A stretch of DNA of 64,000 nt from Paludisphaera rhizosphaerae (GCF_011065895.1 NZ_JAALCR010000010.1:124001-188000), one strand, 5' to 3'. Counted from the stretch's first letter, positions 45,611 to 54,827 are shown. Numbers and translations are program-made. The notes: generated by a model not told the origin, from the sequence alone.

Positions 45611-47125
45611 ATGGCGACCTTCCGCATCGACGCCCTCGGCCGAACGCCGGCCCGCCTTCGCAACTGGTTCGACCGCGCCCGCAAGGCGACTGGTGGTCGA
45701 TCCGCGCCAGCGCGGCTGGGATTGATCGCGGTCACGGCCGGCTGCCTGGCCGTCGCCGGATGTCTGGCCGTCTGGTCCGTCGGCTCGGCTGATCGAGTTT
45801 ACCTCGCCGCCGGCCGCGTCTTCCGGCCCGACGACCTCCACAAGATCGAGCGGGCCCTGCAATCTCAGGGAGTCGAGTACCGGATTGACGACCGCCGCAT
45901 GAGCGTCGCCGGCCGACAGGCCGAATCCGCCGCCGCGCTCGTCGCCAAGCTCGACCTGGGACCGCGCTCGCCCCGGGAGCTGCGCGACGTCGCCCCGGCC
46001 AGTTCCTTCTTTGAGAGCCCCAGTGAGAAGGAAGACCGGCTTCTACGCGGACGAGCCCAGCTTTGCGAGGCGTTCATCGACGATCTGCCCGGCGTTGAGA
46101 GCTCGCTGGTTAGGATCAATCGCAGTCAACAGCGCGGGGGGATTCGTCCGACTGTGAAGTCGACGGCCTTCGTCAGCATCCAAACCGAGGGGGGGCGTGA
46201 CGTGCCACTCCCCACCGTCGACTCGATCGTTTCCATCCTCATCGGCAACGAGCCCGGCCTTCAGCGGGAATCGATCACGGTCATGGACGGCGCGGGGCGT
46301 CGCTACCTGGACGCCGGCAATCCCGAACTGACCGCCCTGACCAACAACCGGGCCCACGAGGACGAGATCAGCCGGCGGATCCGCGACCAACTGGACTGGA
46401 TCAAGGACGTCCGCGTCACGGTCACGATCCACGACCCTCCTCCGGCCACGACGCCCGCGCCGACCGTCCAGACATCGTCACCGAAGTACGAACCGGCGAC
46501 GACTCACGCGGGGATGTCCGTCGGCCTCAACCGGGCGATGGAGATCGAGACCGACGAAGAGCCTGCACCCGCGCCGGAGGTCGTCGTTCCTGCTCTCCCC
46601 ACGCCGGCGAAGCGTCACGGCGAGGTCTGGGTGCTCGTCCCGCGGAGCTACTACTACAACGCCACCCGCAAGCCCGAGGGAGGCGCTGCGTCCCACGAGG
46701 ACCACGTCGCCCTGATGAACCGGACGGAGGGGCTGGTCCTCAACGCGGTCCGGCTCGCGGCGTCCGACGACGACGGGATCGAGTGGGCTCCGCCGAAGGT
46801 CGACGTCTTGCCCGACGAGATGCCCGTCGATACCGCTCCATCCGTCGCCGTCTCGTCATCTCGGCGAGCGGCCCGCGAGTGGGCGTTGGCAGGTGGTGCG
46901 GGGGCGGCCGCGGCGGCCATTGTGGCGATCGGCACCTGGATCCTCGGCGGCTTGCAGCCCTCGCGGCGGAGTTCCTCCTCGCGGAGCGGCGATCTGCGCT
47001 ACCACCGTGGAACGCCCGGAACGCCGGCTCCGACGGAGCGGGTCCTTGAATTCGTCCGACGCAATCCGGAAACCGCATTCAGCGTCCTCAACCGATGGAC
47101 GACCCAGGGAGGGGGGAGGTCATGA
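45611..47125 (+). CDS. fliF: Flagellar M-ring protein FliF
   Basis: FliF forms the MS ring on which the rotor and export gate are built. The 504-residue product has two membrane helices (about 40-61 and 437-455) around a periplasmic part with ring-building motifs (GVESSLVRINRSQQRGG, KSTAFVSIQTEG, LTALTNNRAHEDEISRRIRDQL), and a C-terminal FliG-binding tail (ERVLEFVRRNPETAFSVLNRW). It is about 50 residues shorter than usual. ATG 45611 has GGAGG at 45602-45606. The stop overlaps fliG by four bases (ATGA). Confidence 0.88.
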   Translation: MATFRIDALGRTPARLRNWFDRARKATGGRSAPARLGLIAVTAGCLAVAGCLAVWSVGSADRVYLAAGRVFRPDDLHKIERALQSQGVEYRIDDRRMSVAGRQAESAAALVAKLDLGPRSPRELRDVAPASSFFESPSEKEDRLLRGRAQLCEAFIDDLPGVESSLVRINRSQQRGGIRPTVKSTAFVSIQTEGGRDVPLPTVDSIVSILIGNEPGLQRESITVMDGAGRRYLDAGNPELTALTNNRAHEDEISRRIRDQLDWIKDVRVTVTIHDPPPATTPAPTVQTSSPKYEPATTHAGMSVGLNRAMEIETDEEPAPAPEVVVPALPTPAKRHGEVWVLVPRSYYYNATRKPEGGAASHEDHVALMNRTEGLVLNAVRLAASDDDGIEWAPPKVDVLPDEMPVDTAPSVAVSSSRRAAREWALAGGAGAAAAAIVAIGTWILGGLQPSRRSSSSRSGDLRYHRGTPGTPAPTERVLEFVRRNPETAFSVLNRWTTQGGGRS

Positions 47126-47757
47126 ATCCGACGGCCCCGTCCGCTCGACCGACGCAACGCGCTCGCGACATGGGCGACCCTCCGCGCGTGACCTCGCCCA
47201 CGGCGAACGCGCCCGAGGCCGCGCCGCCGATCATCGATCCGCCGTCGATCACCGCCATCCCGCCCCTGCGCAAGGCGGCGATCGTACTGGTGAGCCTGGA
47301 GCAGTCGCTTTCCTCGCAGATGCTCGCCCACCTGGATCACGCCGCGGTCGAGGCCGTCACCTGGGAGATCGCCCGGATGGACCGCGTCGACCCGGCCGAA
47401 CAGGCCGTGGTTCTGGAGGAGTTCCTGGCGCTCGGCCTGCGACGGCTCTGCTTCGTTTTCGAGGACGTCCTTCGCATGGACGACCGCCAGCTCCGAGCCG
47501 CGTTTCGCCCCGAGGACGCCGAGGCCTGGGCGTTGGCCCTGGCCGGCTCGGCTCCGCCGCTGCGGGCCAAGGTGCTTGGCGCGCTGAACACGTCGGCCGC
47601 CCTGGTGCTCCAGCGTCATCTGGAGAACCTTGGGCCGTTCCGGCTCTCGGACACGGAAGTCGCGCAGGTGGAGGTCGCGGAGTTGCTCCGGATCCTCTCC
47701 GACCAGGGCGCGATCGACCTGCCCGATCCCAGCGGCCGGGAAGAAGTGCTGGTCTGA
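47122..47757 (+). CDS. fliG: Two-domain FliG-like protein lacking the middle domain
   Basis: FliG is the rotor protein whose C-terminal domain meets the stator. This 211-residue form has an unstructured Pro/Ala lead (1-45), a FliG-N domain (RKAAIVLVSLEQSLSSQMLAHL, 50-71, then WEIARMD) and a FliG-C domain (112-211). The usual length is about 330; the middle domain that binds FliM is absent. Aligned without gaps to the E. coli C-terminal domain, K264 becomes A141, R281 S158, D288 R165 and D289 H166; only R297 is kept (R174). ATG 47122 overlaps fliF. The family is clear; torque function is doubtful. Confidence 0.87.
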   Translation: MNPTAPSARPTQRARDMGDPPRVTSPTANAPEAAPPIIDPPSITAIPPLRKAAIVLVSLEQSLSSQMLAHLDHAAVEAVTWEIARMDRVDPAEQAVVLEEFLALGLRRLCFVFEDVLRMDDRQLRAAFRPEDAEAWALALAGSAPPLRAKVLGALNTSAALVLQRHLENLGPFRLSDTEVAQVEVAELLRILSDQGAIDLPDPSGREEVLV

Positions 47758-47804
47758 ACGCCCCGGAAGGACTCCACGCTTCGCCACGGATGAGGGGACG
47801 TCGT

Positions 47805-48293
47805 ATGGCCCGAACCAAACTCCTGCTGCTGTCTCTCGCCCTGCTGCTGGCGACGGCCCCGGCCGTACCAGCCCAGGAAGCCCCCGCGCCCGAAACGGTA
47901 AAGTCGTCGCGGGAGACGCTCGCCTCCCGGAAGTCGCGTTCAACGCTCGCGCCGACCTCGCAGGCCTGGTGGCTGGGGACGGCCGTCATGATCCTGGCGC
48001 TCGGCGGCGCTGGTGCGATCTGCATGGCCGCGAAGCATCGGACCGAGAGTGGGCCGACGGTTCGCCTTCAGGTCGTCGGCCGGGTCGCACTCCCCCCGAA
48101 ACACGCGGTCTTCGCCGTGAAAGCCGGCGGTCGGACGCTTCTGATCGGCGTCGGCCCCCAGGGGGCGCCCTCGCTCGTCGGCGAGCTTGACGCCGACGAT
48201 GAACCCGTCGTCGAGCCAGCCAAGGTCTCCACGCCTCATCGCCCGGTCCACACCCAGCCACGCTTTGACGTGAGGATCGGAGACGAATCATGA
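47805..48293 (+). CDS. fliO: FliO-like flagellar biosynthesis protein
   Basis: FliO is a small membrane protein that helps FliP assemble in the export gate. The 162-residue product has a signal-like hydrophobic start (KLLLLSLALLLATAPAVPAQ), one membrane helix (about 54-76, WWLGTAVMILALGGAGAICMA) and a beta-rich cytoplasmic domain (LQVVGRVALPPKHAVFAVKAGGRTLLIGVG) as in FliO. GAGGGG at 47792-47797 supports ATG 47805. FliO is poorly conserved, so position before fliP carries much of the evidence. It overlaps fliP by four bases. Confidence 0.85.
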   Translation: MARTKLLLLSLALLLATAPAVPAQEAPAPETVKSSRETLASRKSRSTLAPTSQAWWLGTAVMILALGGAGAICMAAKHRTESGPTVRLQVVGRVALPPKHAVFAVKAGGRTLLIGVGPQGAPSLVGELDADDEPVVEPAKVSTPHRPVHTQPRFDVRIGDES

Positions 48294-49138
48294 ACGGCCG
48301 AAACGCCGCGCGATGGTTCGCCGTGATACTGCTCCTGACGCTCGCATCGCCATGCCTCGCCCAGACGCAGGCGCAGCCCGGTCCTCAGCGCAAAGCGGCG
48401 GTCACCCAGGTCAACACGCCTGTCGAGGTCCCCGAGCCCTCGCCGACGCCCGAGAAGGCTGCGACGCCGACCATGGCGGCCGACGCGTCGCGGACGGTTC
48501 AGCAGGTCTTGATGTTCGGCGCGGCCTCGCTCATCCCGGTGGCGCTGCTGACGATCACGCCGTTCGTGCGGATCAACATCGTGCTGATCCTGCTGCGACA
48601 GGCGCTGGGGAGTCCGCAGGTGCCGGGGAACCAGGTGCTCACGGCGCTCTCGCTCTTGCTTGCCGCCCTGGTAATGCGGCCCGTCGCCGAGAAGGTCTAC
48701 GTCGAGGCGATCGAGCCCTACCAGGCCGGTCGCGTAGGCGTCGCCGAAGCCTGGCGGACCGGGTCGGAACCGATCAAGACGTTCATGGTCGATCAGATCG
48801 TCCTGACCAACCATCAGGAATACCTGACGACGCTCTACGACCGGGCGCATCCCGGCGCGTCCTTCGGTTCGAAGCCCGACGCGGCGGAGGACTTCCCGAT
48901 CGGAGTCGTCGCGCCGGCGTACATCCTCAGCGAGCTGACGACGGCCCTGAAGATCGGCTTCATGCTCTACCTGCCGTTCCTGGTGATCGACCTGGTGGTC
49001 TCAGCCGTGCTGGCGGCGATGGGGCTGTTCATGCTGCCGCCGACGCTGGTTTCGACGCCCGCCAAGTTGATCGTCTTCGTCCTGGCCGACGGCTGGCTGC
49101 TGGTGGCCGACATGCTGCTCGCCAGCCTTTCGGCCTAG
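48290..49138 (+). CDS. fliP: Flagellar export gate protein FliP
   Basis: FliP (SctR) forms the core pore of the flagellar export gate as a pentamer with FliQ and FliR. The 282-residue product has a signal peptide, then FliP hallmarks LLTITPFVRINIVLILLRQALGSPQ-like sequence (read at 84-107), PAYILSELTTALKIGFMLYLPFLVIDLVVSAVL and the closing MLPPTLVSTPAKLIVFVLADGW, each given here in pieces. The ATG overlaps fliO. It is well conserved and shows no sign of decay, unlike FliG and FlhB here. Confidence 0.94.
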   Translation: MNGRNAARWFAVILLLTLASPCLAQTQAQPGPQRKAAVTQVNTPVEVPEPSPTPEKAATPTMAADASRTVQQVLMFGAASLIPVALLTITPFVRINIVLILLRQALGSPQVPGNQVLTALSLLLAALVMRPVAEKVYVEAIEPYQAGRVGVAEAWRTGSEPIKTFMVDQIVLTNHQEYLTTLYDRAHPGASFGSKPDAAEDFPIGVVAPAYILSELTTALKIGFMLYLPFLVIDLVVSAVLAAMGLFMLPPTLVSTPAKLIVFVLADGWLLVADMLLASLSA

Positions 49139-49155
49139 AAGGAAGGAGCCCGCGC

Positions 49156-49422
49156 GTGGACCTCAACGTGACGATCGACTGGACCCGCGAGGCTCTCCGG
49201 CTGGCCCTGATGCTGGGCGGGCCGATCCTGGCCGCGGCGCTGGTGGTGGGGCTGGCGGTGAACGTTCTTCAAACCATGACCCAGCTTAACGAGCCGGTCG
49301 TCGGCCTGGTGCCGCGGTTGGTGGCCGTGGTCGTCGCCACTCTCGTCCTGCTGCCCTGGCTGGCGGCCCGTTGGATCGAGTTCACGGTCGATCTCATCGG
49401 CTCCATCCCCGACATGCTCTGA
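49156..49422 (+). CDS. fliQ: Flagellar export gate protein FliQ
   Basis: FliQ (SctS) is the two-helix subunit that wraps the FliP/FliR core. The 88-residue product has the normal FliQ length and segments LMLGGPILAAALVVGLAVNV and QTMTQLNEPVVGLVPRLVAV, which match FliQ (LQAxTQxNE). It begins at GTG 49156, seven bases after AAGGAG (49143-49148), and 17 bases after the fliP stop. It shares its strand with a long open frame entering from 48313, but only the fliQ part is protein-like, so it should be treated as a separate small gene. Confidence 0.92.
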   Translation: MDLNVTIDWTREALRLALMLGGPILAAALVVGLAVNVLQTMTQLNEPVVGLVPRLVAVVVATLVLLPWLAARWIEFTVDLIGSIPDML

Positions 49423-49445
49423 TCCTGTTGCGAAGGCGGGCCTTG

Positions 49446-50213
49446 ATGGGCGACATCCCGATCGAGCTGGGCTGGTCGTGGGCGACGGCGACGGCCTGCG
49501 TCCTGGCGGGCGCACGGACGGCCGGCGTCTGCTTCACGGCTCCGACCCTGGCCGCCCCCGGGCTCGACTGGCGGTATCGTATCGTGACGGCGCTGGCGCT
49601 CGGCGTCTGGACGGCTCCGCTCGCCGCGACTGCGATTGGGACGCCCTCCTCACCCTACGGCTTCGGCGGTCTGATCGTCGGCGAGGCGCTCGTGGGGGCG
49701 TTGCTGGGGCTGTCGGCGTCGCTGGTGGTGGCCGGCGCTCGGCAGGCCGGCGAACTGGTTGCGGCCCAGGCCGGCCTGACGACAGCCTCGCTCTTCGACC
49801 CTGAGACGGGAGAGGAAACCTCGGCCCTCGGCCACCTTTACGGCCTGATCGCGATCGCCGTCTTCCTAGCGATGAACGGCCCGCTCGTGGTGCTCGACAG
49901 TCTGCTCCGGAGCTTTGAGGCGATCCCCGCCGGCTCGCTCGTCTTCGAGCGGAGCGTGATCCAGCAGTTGTTCGGACGCGCGGCCGAGGCGCTTCAACTG
50001 GCCGTTCGCGCCGCGGCGCCGCCGGCGATCGCCCTGGCGACGGCCGGCGTGGCGCTCGGATGGCTCGGCCGACTGGCCCCAAGCGTCCCTCTGATGGCCC
50101 TGTCGCTCCCCATTCGCGCGACCCTCGGCGTTCTTCTTATTATGGCGAGCTTGGCCGCCTTGACTGCCTGTCTGGAAGGCGGCTGGTCGGCCTGGGCGAC
50201 CGGCGGATTCTGA
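49446..50213 (+). CDS. fliR: Flagellar export gate protein FliR
   Basis: FliR (SctT) completes the export-gate core and abuts FlhB. The 255-residue product is polytopic with six predicted helices. Family segments include FTAPTLAAPGLDWRYRIVTALAL, GEALVGALLGLSASLVVAGARQAGEL and IALATAGVALGWLGRLAPSVPLM, quoted here in part. ATG 49446 is 23 bases after fliQ and a gap of 13 bases separates it from flhB. It looks intact and of normal length. Confidence 0.93.
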   Translation: MGDIPIELGWSWATATACVLAGARTAGVCFTAPTLAAPGLDWRYRIVTALALGVWTAPLAATAIGTPSSPYGFGGLIVGEALVGALLGLSASLVVAGARQAGELVAAQAGLTTASLFDPETGEETSALGHLYGLIAIAVFLAMNGPLVVLDSLLRSFEAIPAGSLVFERSVIQQLFGRAAEALQLAVRAAAPPAIALATAGVALGWLGRLAPSVPLMALSLPIRATLGVLLIMASLAALTACLEGGWSAWATGGF

Positions 50214-50226
50214 GCGGGGAGGAGTG

Positions 50227-51255
50227 ATGTCTGAGGACCGCACCCAAGCCGCGTCGCCGCGTCGCCGCCAAATGGCTCGCGAGCAGGGGCAAGCGGCGCA
50301 CAGCCCAGAGCTGACGGCGGCCGTCGGTTGGCTCGTCGCTGTGGCGATGCTGGCTGCTTTTCAAACGAGCCTTGTCGGCTCGCTCGTCGAGGTTGTCCAG
50401 TCGCCGTTCGCGAGCCCCGCCGCTCGTCTCAATAACGCGGTCGATCTGGCGAGGCTGGTTCGAACGGCGATGTGGGGCGTTGCGATGCCGGTGGGGGCGG
50501 TGGTCTCGGGTTTCGCCGTGGGCGCGTTCGCGGCGCATCAGTTTCAGACCCTCGGCCTGTTCGCGCCGGGGCTGATCGCCCCGGACGTTTCGCGGCTTTG
50601 GAGGCCCGGGCGGGGCGGGGGATTGGGAGCGAAGGTCGAGCGTTGCGTCTGGTCTGCGGCCAAGGCGGTCATCCTGGCCGGCGTGATGATCTGGGGCGTG
50701 CGTTCGCGTTGGGATGTGCTTGAAAGCCTGAGTTTCCTGGACTTTCCTGACGCGGTTCGCGGCGGTCTCGGCGCCTTGCTGGCTCCGGCCTGGACGCTGG
50801 CGGCGGCGATGCTCGCGGTCGGGATCGTGGACTATGGGCTTCGCTCCTCGCGGTTCGAGGCCATGCTGCGGACGACGCCCGAGGAACATCGAGAGGACCA
50901 GCGGACCATCGAGGGGGATCCCCGGACCCGAGCCTCGCGACGGAGGCTGGCGAAGTCCTGGCGCGAGGGGGCTTCCGAACTCCTCGAAGGGGCGACTCTC
51001 GTGCTGACGGGCGACGGGGGACTAATCGTGGTCCTCGCCGGCGGACCGCCGCCGCGCAAGGTATTCGTCCGGACCGCGGCGCGAGGGAAGTCGGCCGCGC
51101 CGCTGAGAGCCGCGATCGCGCGGGCGAATCTGCCGACGCGCGAGGCTCCGTCGCTCGCTCGGCTGATCGTTTCGAGGCCGGCCGCATCGTCGCGCGGGGC
51201 GATCGCCGATCCGCTGCTGATCGCCCAGATTCGCGCCCTCTGGCAGACCGCCTGA
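50227..51255 (+). CDS. flhB: FlhB-like export switch protein without the autocleavage site
   Basis: FlhB (SctU) sets substrate class by cleaving itself between Asn and Pro of NPTH in its cytoplasmic domain. The 342-residue product has the four-helix membrane half and the linker EGDPRTRASRRRLAK that is typical of FlhB. At the site where NPTHY should be (about 262-265), the sequence is LVLTGDGGLIVVL, so Asn-Pro-Thr-His is GDGG. Autocleavage should be impossible. The start is ATG 50227 behind GGGGAGGAG; GTG 50224 is an alternative. The gene is 14 bases after fliR. Confidence 0.87.
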   Translation: MSEDRTQAASPRRRQMAREQGQAAHSPELTAAVGWLVAVAMLAAFQTSLVGSLVEVVQSPFASPAARLNNAVDLARLVRTAMWGVAMPVGAVVSGFAVGAFAAHQFQTLGLFAPGLIAPDVSRLWRPGRGGGLGAKVERCVWSAAKAVILAGVMIWGVRSRWDVLESLSFLDFPDAVRGGLGALLAPAWTLAAAMLAVGIVDYGLRSSRFEAMLRTTPEEHREDQRTIEGDPRTRASRRRLAKSWREGASELLEGATLVLTGDGGLIVVLAGGPPPRKVFVRTAARGKSAAPLRAAIARANLPTREAPSLARLIVSRPAASSRGAIADPLLIAQIRALWQTA

Positions 51256-51450
51256 TCCGGCGTAGAAAAGCAGGTCAAGCAGTCCATTCGCCCTGGACAC
51301 TTCCGGGCGTCGGAAGTATGGTCCCTGCACACATCACGCGGGCCGGTTCCGGCGCGCAGGTCCAGGCATCCTGAGTGGGTTCGTTGAGATTGCGGCGACG
51401 CTTCGCGCGTTGGGTCGCGCTCGATCGTTCGGCCTTTTGGAGAGGAATGG

Positions 51451-53694
51451 ATGCCCCCCTCGACGTCCGGTAGCAACGCCTTCTGGCGGAATGCTTCGAG
51501 CCTGGTGCTGCCGCTGACGATCGTCGGCGCGGTGCTGGTCTTCGTCGTACCCATCTCGGCCGAGGTGCTCGACCTTCTCCTTTCAGCGAACCTCACGCTT
51601 GCGGTGCTCGTCCTGCTGACCACGCTGGCGATCCGGACTCCCCAGGAATTCAGCGCGTTCCCGACGATCCTGCTGACGACCACGCTGACGCGGCTCGTCC
51701 TGAACGTCGCCACCACCCGGCGAATCCTCACCCACGGCGGAGTGATGGGCCTGGATGCGGCCGGCACGGTGGTCCGGGCGTTCGGCCAGTTCGTCGCCGG
51801 CGACCAGGTGCTGGTGGGCGTGATCCTCTTCTCGATCCTCGTCGTCATCCAGTTCGTCGTGATCACGAAGGGCGCCACGCGCATCAGCGAGGTCGCCGCG
51901 CGGTTCATGCTCGACGGCCTGCCTGGGCGGCAGATGGCCATCGACGCCGACCTGCACGCCGGGATCATCGACCAGCATCAGGCCCACGCCCGGCGTGACG
52001 AGGTCTATCGCCAGGCGGACTTCTTCGGGGCGATGGACGGCGCCGGCAAGTTCGTCCGGGGCGACGCCGTCGCGGGCGTGGTGATCCTGCTGGTGAACAT
52101 CGCCGGCGGCCTGTTCATCGGCGTCGTCCAGCACGGGATGGCACCGACGGAAGCGATCGACGTCTTCACCCGACTGACGATCGGCGACGGTCTGGTCAGC
52201 CAGGTTCCGGCGTTCCTGATCTCGCTGGCGGCGGGCCTGATCGTCACCCGATCGTCCTCGGCCAGCGACCTCGGCCGCGACGTCGTCGGCCAGCTCACCC
52301 GAAACCCCAGCGTCCTGGGCGTCTCCTCGGCGTTCCTCGCCCTGCTGGCCCTCACCCCGCTGCCGAAGCTCCCGCTGCTGACGCTCGCTGGCGTCCTGGG
52401 CTGGCGGGCCTACCGACTGAGCGGGCAACCGGTCGAGGAGACCGACGAAGAACGCGAGGCTGAGCCTCAGACCCGGCCTAACACACGGACCGACGCAGCC
52501 CGAGCCGAAGCCGAGCCCCACGTCCGTCCGGCCGCTGCGAGATCGCCTGAACCGGCCCGTCCCGCGAGCGACCCGGCCTCGGACGACATGCAGAACCTGT
52601 TGCACGTGGACCTGTTGGAGTTGGAGATCGGCTACCGGCTGATCAGCCTGGCCGACTCCACTCGCGGCGGCAACCTGCTGGAGCGACTGCGGACCGTTCG
52701 GCAAGACGTGGCCCGGGAGCTTGGCCTGATCGTCCCGCAGGTTCGGATTCACGACGAGATCGGCCTCTCGGCCCACGAGTATCGGGTGAAGATTCGCGGC
52801 ACGGTCGTCGGCGGAGGTTCGGCTTACGCGGGCCGGCTGCTGGCCGTCCCGCCGGCGGGGCTGGCTGAGCGTCCCGAGGGACGCGAGGCCGTCGAGCCTG
52901 CCACCGGTCGCGCCGCGGTCTGGATCCACGCCGAAGGCCGCGAGGTCGCCGAACTGGCCGGGTGCAAGATCCTGGACGCCGCCGCCTACGTCGCCTCCCA
53001 CTTCGGCGAGATCGTCCGCAACCACGCGGATGAGTTGCTGACCCGCGAACAGGTCGACCGTCTGCTGGATCGCGTTCGAAGCACGTCTCCGACGCTCGCC
53101 AACGAGGTCGTCCCCGGCCTGATGCGGCCCGGCGAGTTGCAGCGGCTGTTGCAGAACCTCCTGCGAGAGCAGGTGAGCGTTCGCGACCTGGAAACGATCC
53201 TGGAGACGATGGCCGTTCACGCGGGGAAGACCAAGGACGTGGAGTCGCTCACGGAACTGGCCCGCCAGAGCCTCGCGCGTCAGATCACCGAGAGCCACCG
53301 CTCGGAAGACGGCCGGCTGCGGGTCGTGACGCTGGCCCAGGATCTCAACGCCAGGCTAGCGGCGGTCGCCGCGCAGTCGGAGGCCCATCCCTCGGAAGCG
53401 CTGGGGGACGAGACGGTCCGCAACATCCTTCGCGCCGTGGCTCAAGGAGTCGCGGCCCTGGTCGACGCCGGCCTGCCGCCGATCGTGCTGACGACGGCCT
53501 CCGCTCGAGCCGTGCTCAAGGACCTGACCCGCGCCGATTTGCCCCGGCTCGTCGTCCTCAGCCAGCGCGAGATTCCCCGCGATACGCCCGTCGAAGTTCT
53601 CGGGACGATCGTCGAGGATCCGATCGAAGAGGATGAAGCAGACGCGACCGGCCAGGATCCGATCTCGTTCGCCACTACCGAGGCGTTCGCATGA
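51451..53694 (+). CDS. flhA: Flagellar export gate protein FlhA
   Basis: FlhA (SctV) forms the nonameric export ring and couples the proton gradient to export. The 747-residue product has the membrane half of about eight helices with the FHIPEP signature (ISEVAARFMLDGLPGRQMAIDADL, about 145-168, with Asp in AIDAD), a linker rich in Glu/Pro/Arg (about 325-375), and the cytoplasmic ring domain (LHVDLLELEIGYRLISLAD and VPRTANEVVP-type region NEVVPGLMRPGELQRLLQ). The length matches the family. Its ATG follows GGAGAGGA. The ATGA stop overlaps flhF by four bases. Confidence 0.94.
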   Translation: MPPSTSGSNAFWRNASSLVLPLTIVGAVLVFVVPISAEVLDLLLSANLTLAVLVLLTTLAIRTPQEFSAFPTILLTTTLTRLVLNVATTRRILTHGGVMGLDAAGTVVRAFGQFVAGDQVLVGVILFSILVVIQFVVITKGATRISEVAARFMLDGLPGRQMAIDADLHAGIIDQHQAHARRDEVYRQADFFGAMDGAGKFVRGDAVAGVVILLVNIAGGLFIGVVQHGMAPTEAIDVFTRLTIGDGLVSQVPAFLISLAAGLIVTRSSSASDLGRDVVGQLTRNPSVLGVSSAFLALLALTPLPKLPLLTLAGVLGWRAYRLSGQPVEETDEEREAEPQTRPNTRTDAARAEAEPHVRPAAARSPEPARPASDPASDDMQNLLHVDLLELEIGYRLISLADSTRGGNLLERLRTVRQDVARELGLIVPQVRIHDEIGLSAHEYRVKIRGTVVGGGSAYAGRLLAVPPAGLAERPEGREAVEPATGRAAVWIHAEGREVAELAGCKILDAAAYVASHFGEIVRNHADELLTREQVDRLLDRVRSTSPTLANEVVPGLMRPGELQRLLQNLLREQVSVRDLETILETMAVHAGKTKDVESLTELARQSLARQITESHRSEDGRLRVVTLAQDLNARLAAVAAQSEAHPSEALGDETVRNILRAVAQGVAALVDAGLPPIVLTTASARAVLKDLTRADLPRLVVLSQREIPRDTPVEVLGTIVEDPIEEDEADATGQDPISFATTEAFA

Positions 53695-54827
53695 GCGCCG
53701 CGGGGCCCGCAGGACGGGCCGTGGTCGCAGGCGCCGCGAAGGTGCGGACCTATCGAGGTCGGACGATGCGCGAGGCCCTGACGCGGGTGCGCCGCGACCT
53801 CGGGGGCGATGCCGTGATTCTCGCCGCGCGAGAGGTCCGCCGCCGTCGGCTGTTCGGGCTGGGCCCTGACCAGTCGGTGGAGGTCGACGCCTCGCCGCCG
53901 CGATCGGAGTGGCTCGCGACGCCGGCCGACTCGCGACCCCCTCGCGGACTTGGCGGCGATCTCGGAAAGCTCCACATGATGGTCGGCGCGGTGAGCCGCC
54001 GGGGGGCGGTCGAGCAATGGACGCCCGAACTCCCCTCTGGCCTGGCGACCGCCTACGCTCGTCTCCTCGATCTCGACGCTCCCGAGCCCCAGGCGCGAGC
54101 CCTCGTTCGCGAGGCGGCCCGCGGCGGCGATGCTGAGGAATCCACGATCCCCTCGACAGGCGTCGTCGCCGTCAGGCAGGCCCTGGAAGACGCCCTCTCG
54201 ATCGCCCCGCCGGTCCGCCCGGTCAGCGGCACGCGGCGGGTCGTGGCGCTCGTCGGGCCGACGGGTGTGGGGAAGACGACGACGATCGCCAAGCTGGCTG
54301 CGACTCTGAGGCTTCAGCAAGGGGCACGCGTCGGCCTGCTCACCGTCGACGCTTACCGCATCGCCGCCGTGGAACAGCTCAAAACCTACGCCGAGATCCT
54401 CGACGTGCCGATCGCCGCGGCCGACGACCCTGAGTCGGCCCGTGGGGCTCTCGACGGTCTCGACGCTGCGGACGTCGTTCTGGTCGACACGGCCGGACGA
54501 GGCCCTCGCGACCGTGAGCGCATCGGCGAACTGGGCGATCTTCTGGCTCGATTGCGGCCTGACGAGGTCCATCTGGTCCTGTCCGCGACCACGTCCGCGC
54601 GGGGCCTTGGCGCGTCGGCCGAACTGTTCGCCCCCGCGCATCCTGACCGCTTGATCTTGACCAAGCTCGACGAAGCCGAGACTCTTGGGCCCTTGCTGGC
54701 CGTCCTCGGCCGAGCCGACCTCCCCGTCTCCCATCTGACGACGGGGCAGGCCGTGCCCGACGACGTCGAGGCCGCCTCGCGGGGCCGCCTCGCTCGGTTG
54801 ATCCTCGGCGAGGAGGCGGTCGCATGA
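53691..54827 (+). CDS. flhF: Flagellar biosynthesis GTPase FlhF
   Basis: FlhF is an SRP-type GTPase that sets the site and number of flagella. The 378-residue product has the family N-terminus (RTMREALTRVRRDLGGDAVILAAREV), a variable linker, and an NG-type GTPase with the P-loop GPTGVGKTTTIAKL, DAYRIAAVEQLKTYA, VDTAGRGPRD and TKLDEAE. It starts inside the flhA stop and its own stop overlaps the next small gene. The sequence looks intact, though no FlhG homologue follows in the usual place. Confidence 0.92.
   Translation: MSAAGPAGRAVVAGAAKVRTYRGRTMREALTRVRRDLGGDAVILAAREVRRRRLFGLGPDQSVEVDASPPRSEWLATPADSRPPRGLGGDLGKLHMMVGAVSRRGAVEQWTPELPSGLATAYARLLDLDAPEPQARALVREAARGGDAEESTIPSTGVVAVRQALEDALSIAPPVRPVSGTRRVVALVGPTGVGKTTTIAKLAATLRLQQGARVGLLTVDAYRIAAVEQLKTYAEILDVPIAAADDPESARGALDGLDAADVVLVDTAGRGPRDRERIGELGDLLARLRPDEVHLVLSATTSARGLGASAELFAPAHPDRLILTKLDEAETLGPLLAVLGRADLPVSHLTTGQAVPDDVEAASRGRLARLILGEEAVA

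Noticed and set aside
48313-49422. 370-codon frame running from within fliP to the end of fliQ
   Set aside because: Only the last 88 codons match FliQ and have a ribosome site; the first part is the out-of-frame shadow of fliP.
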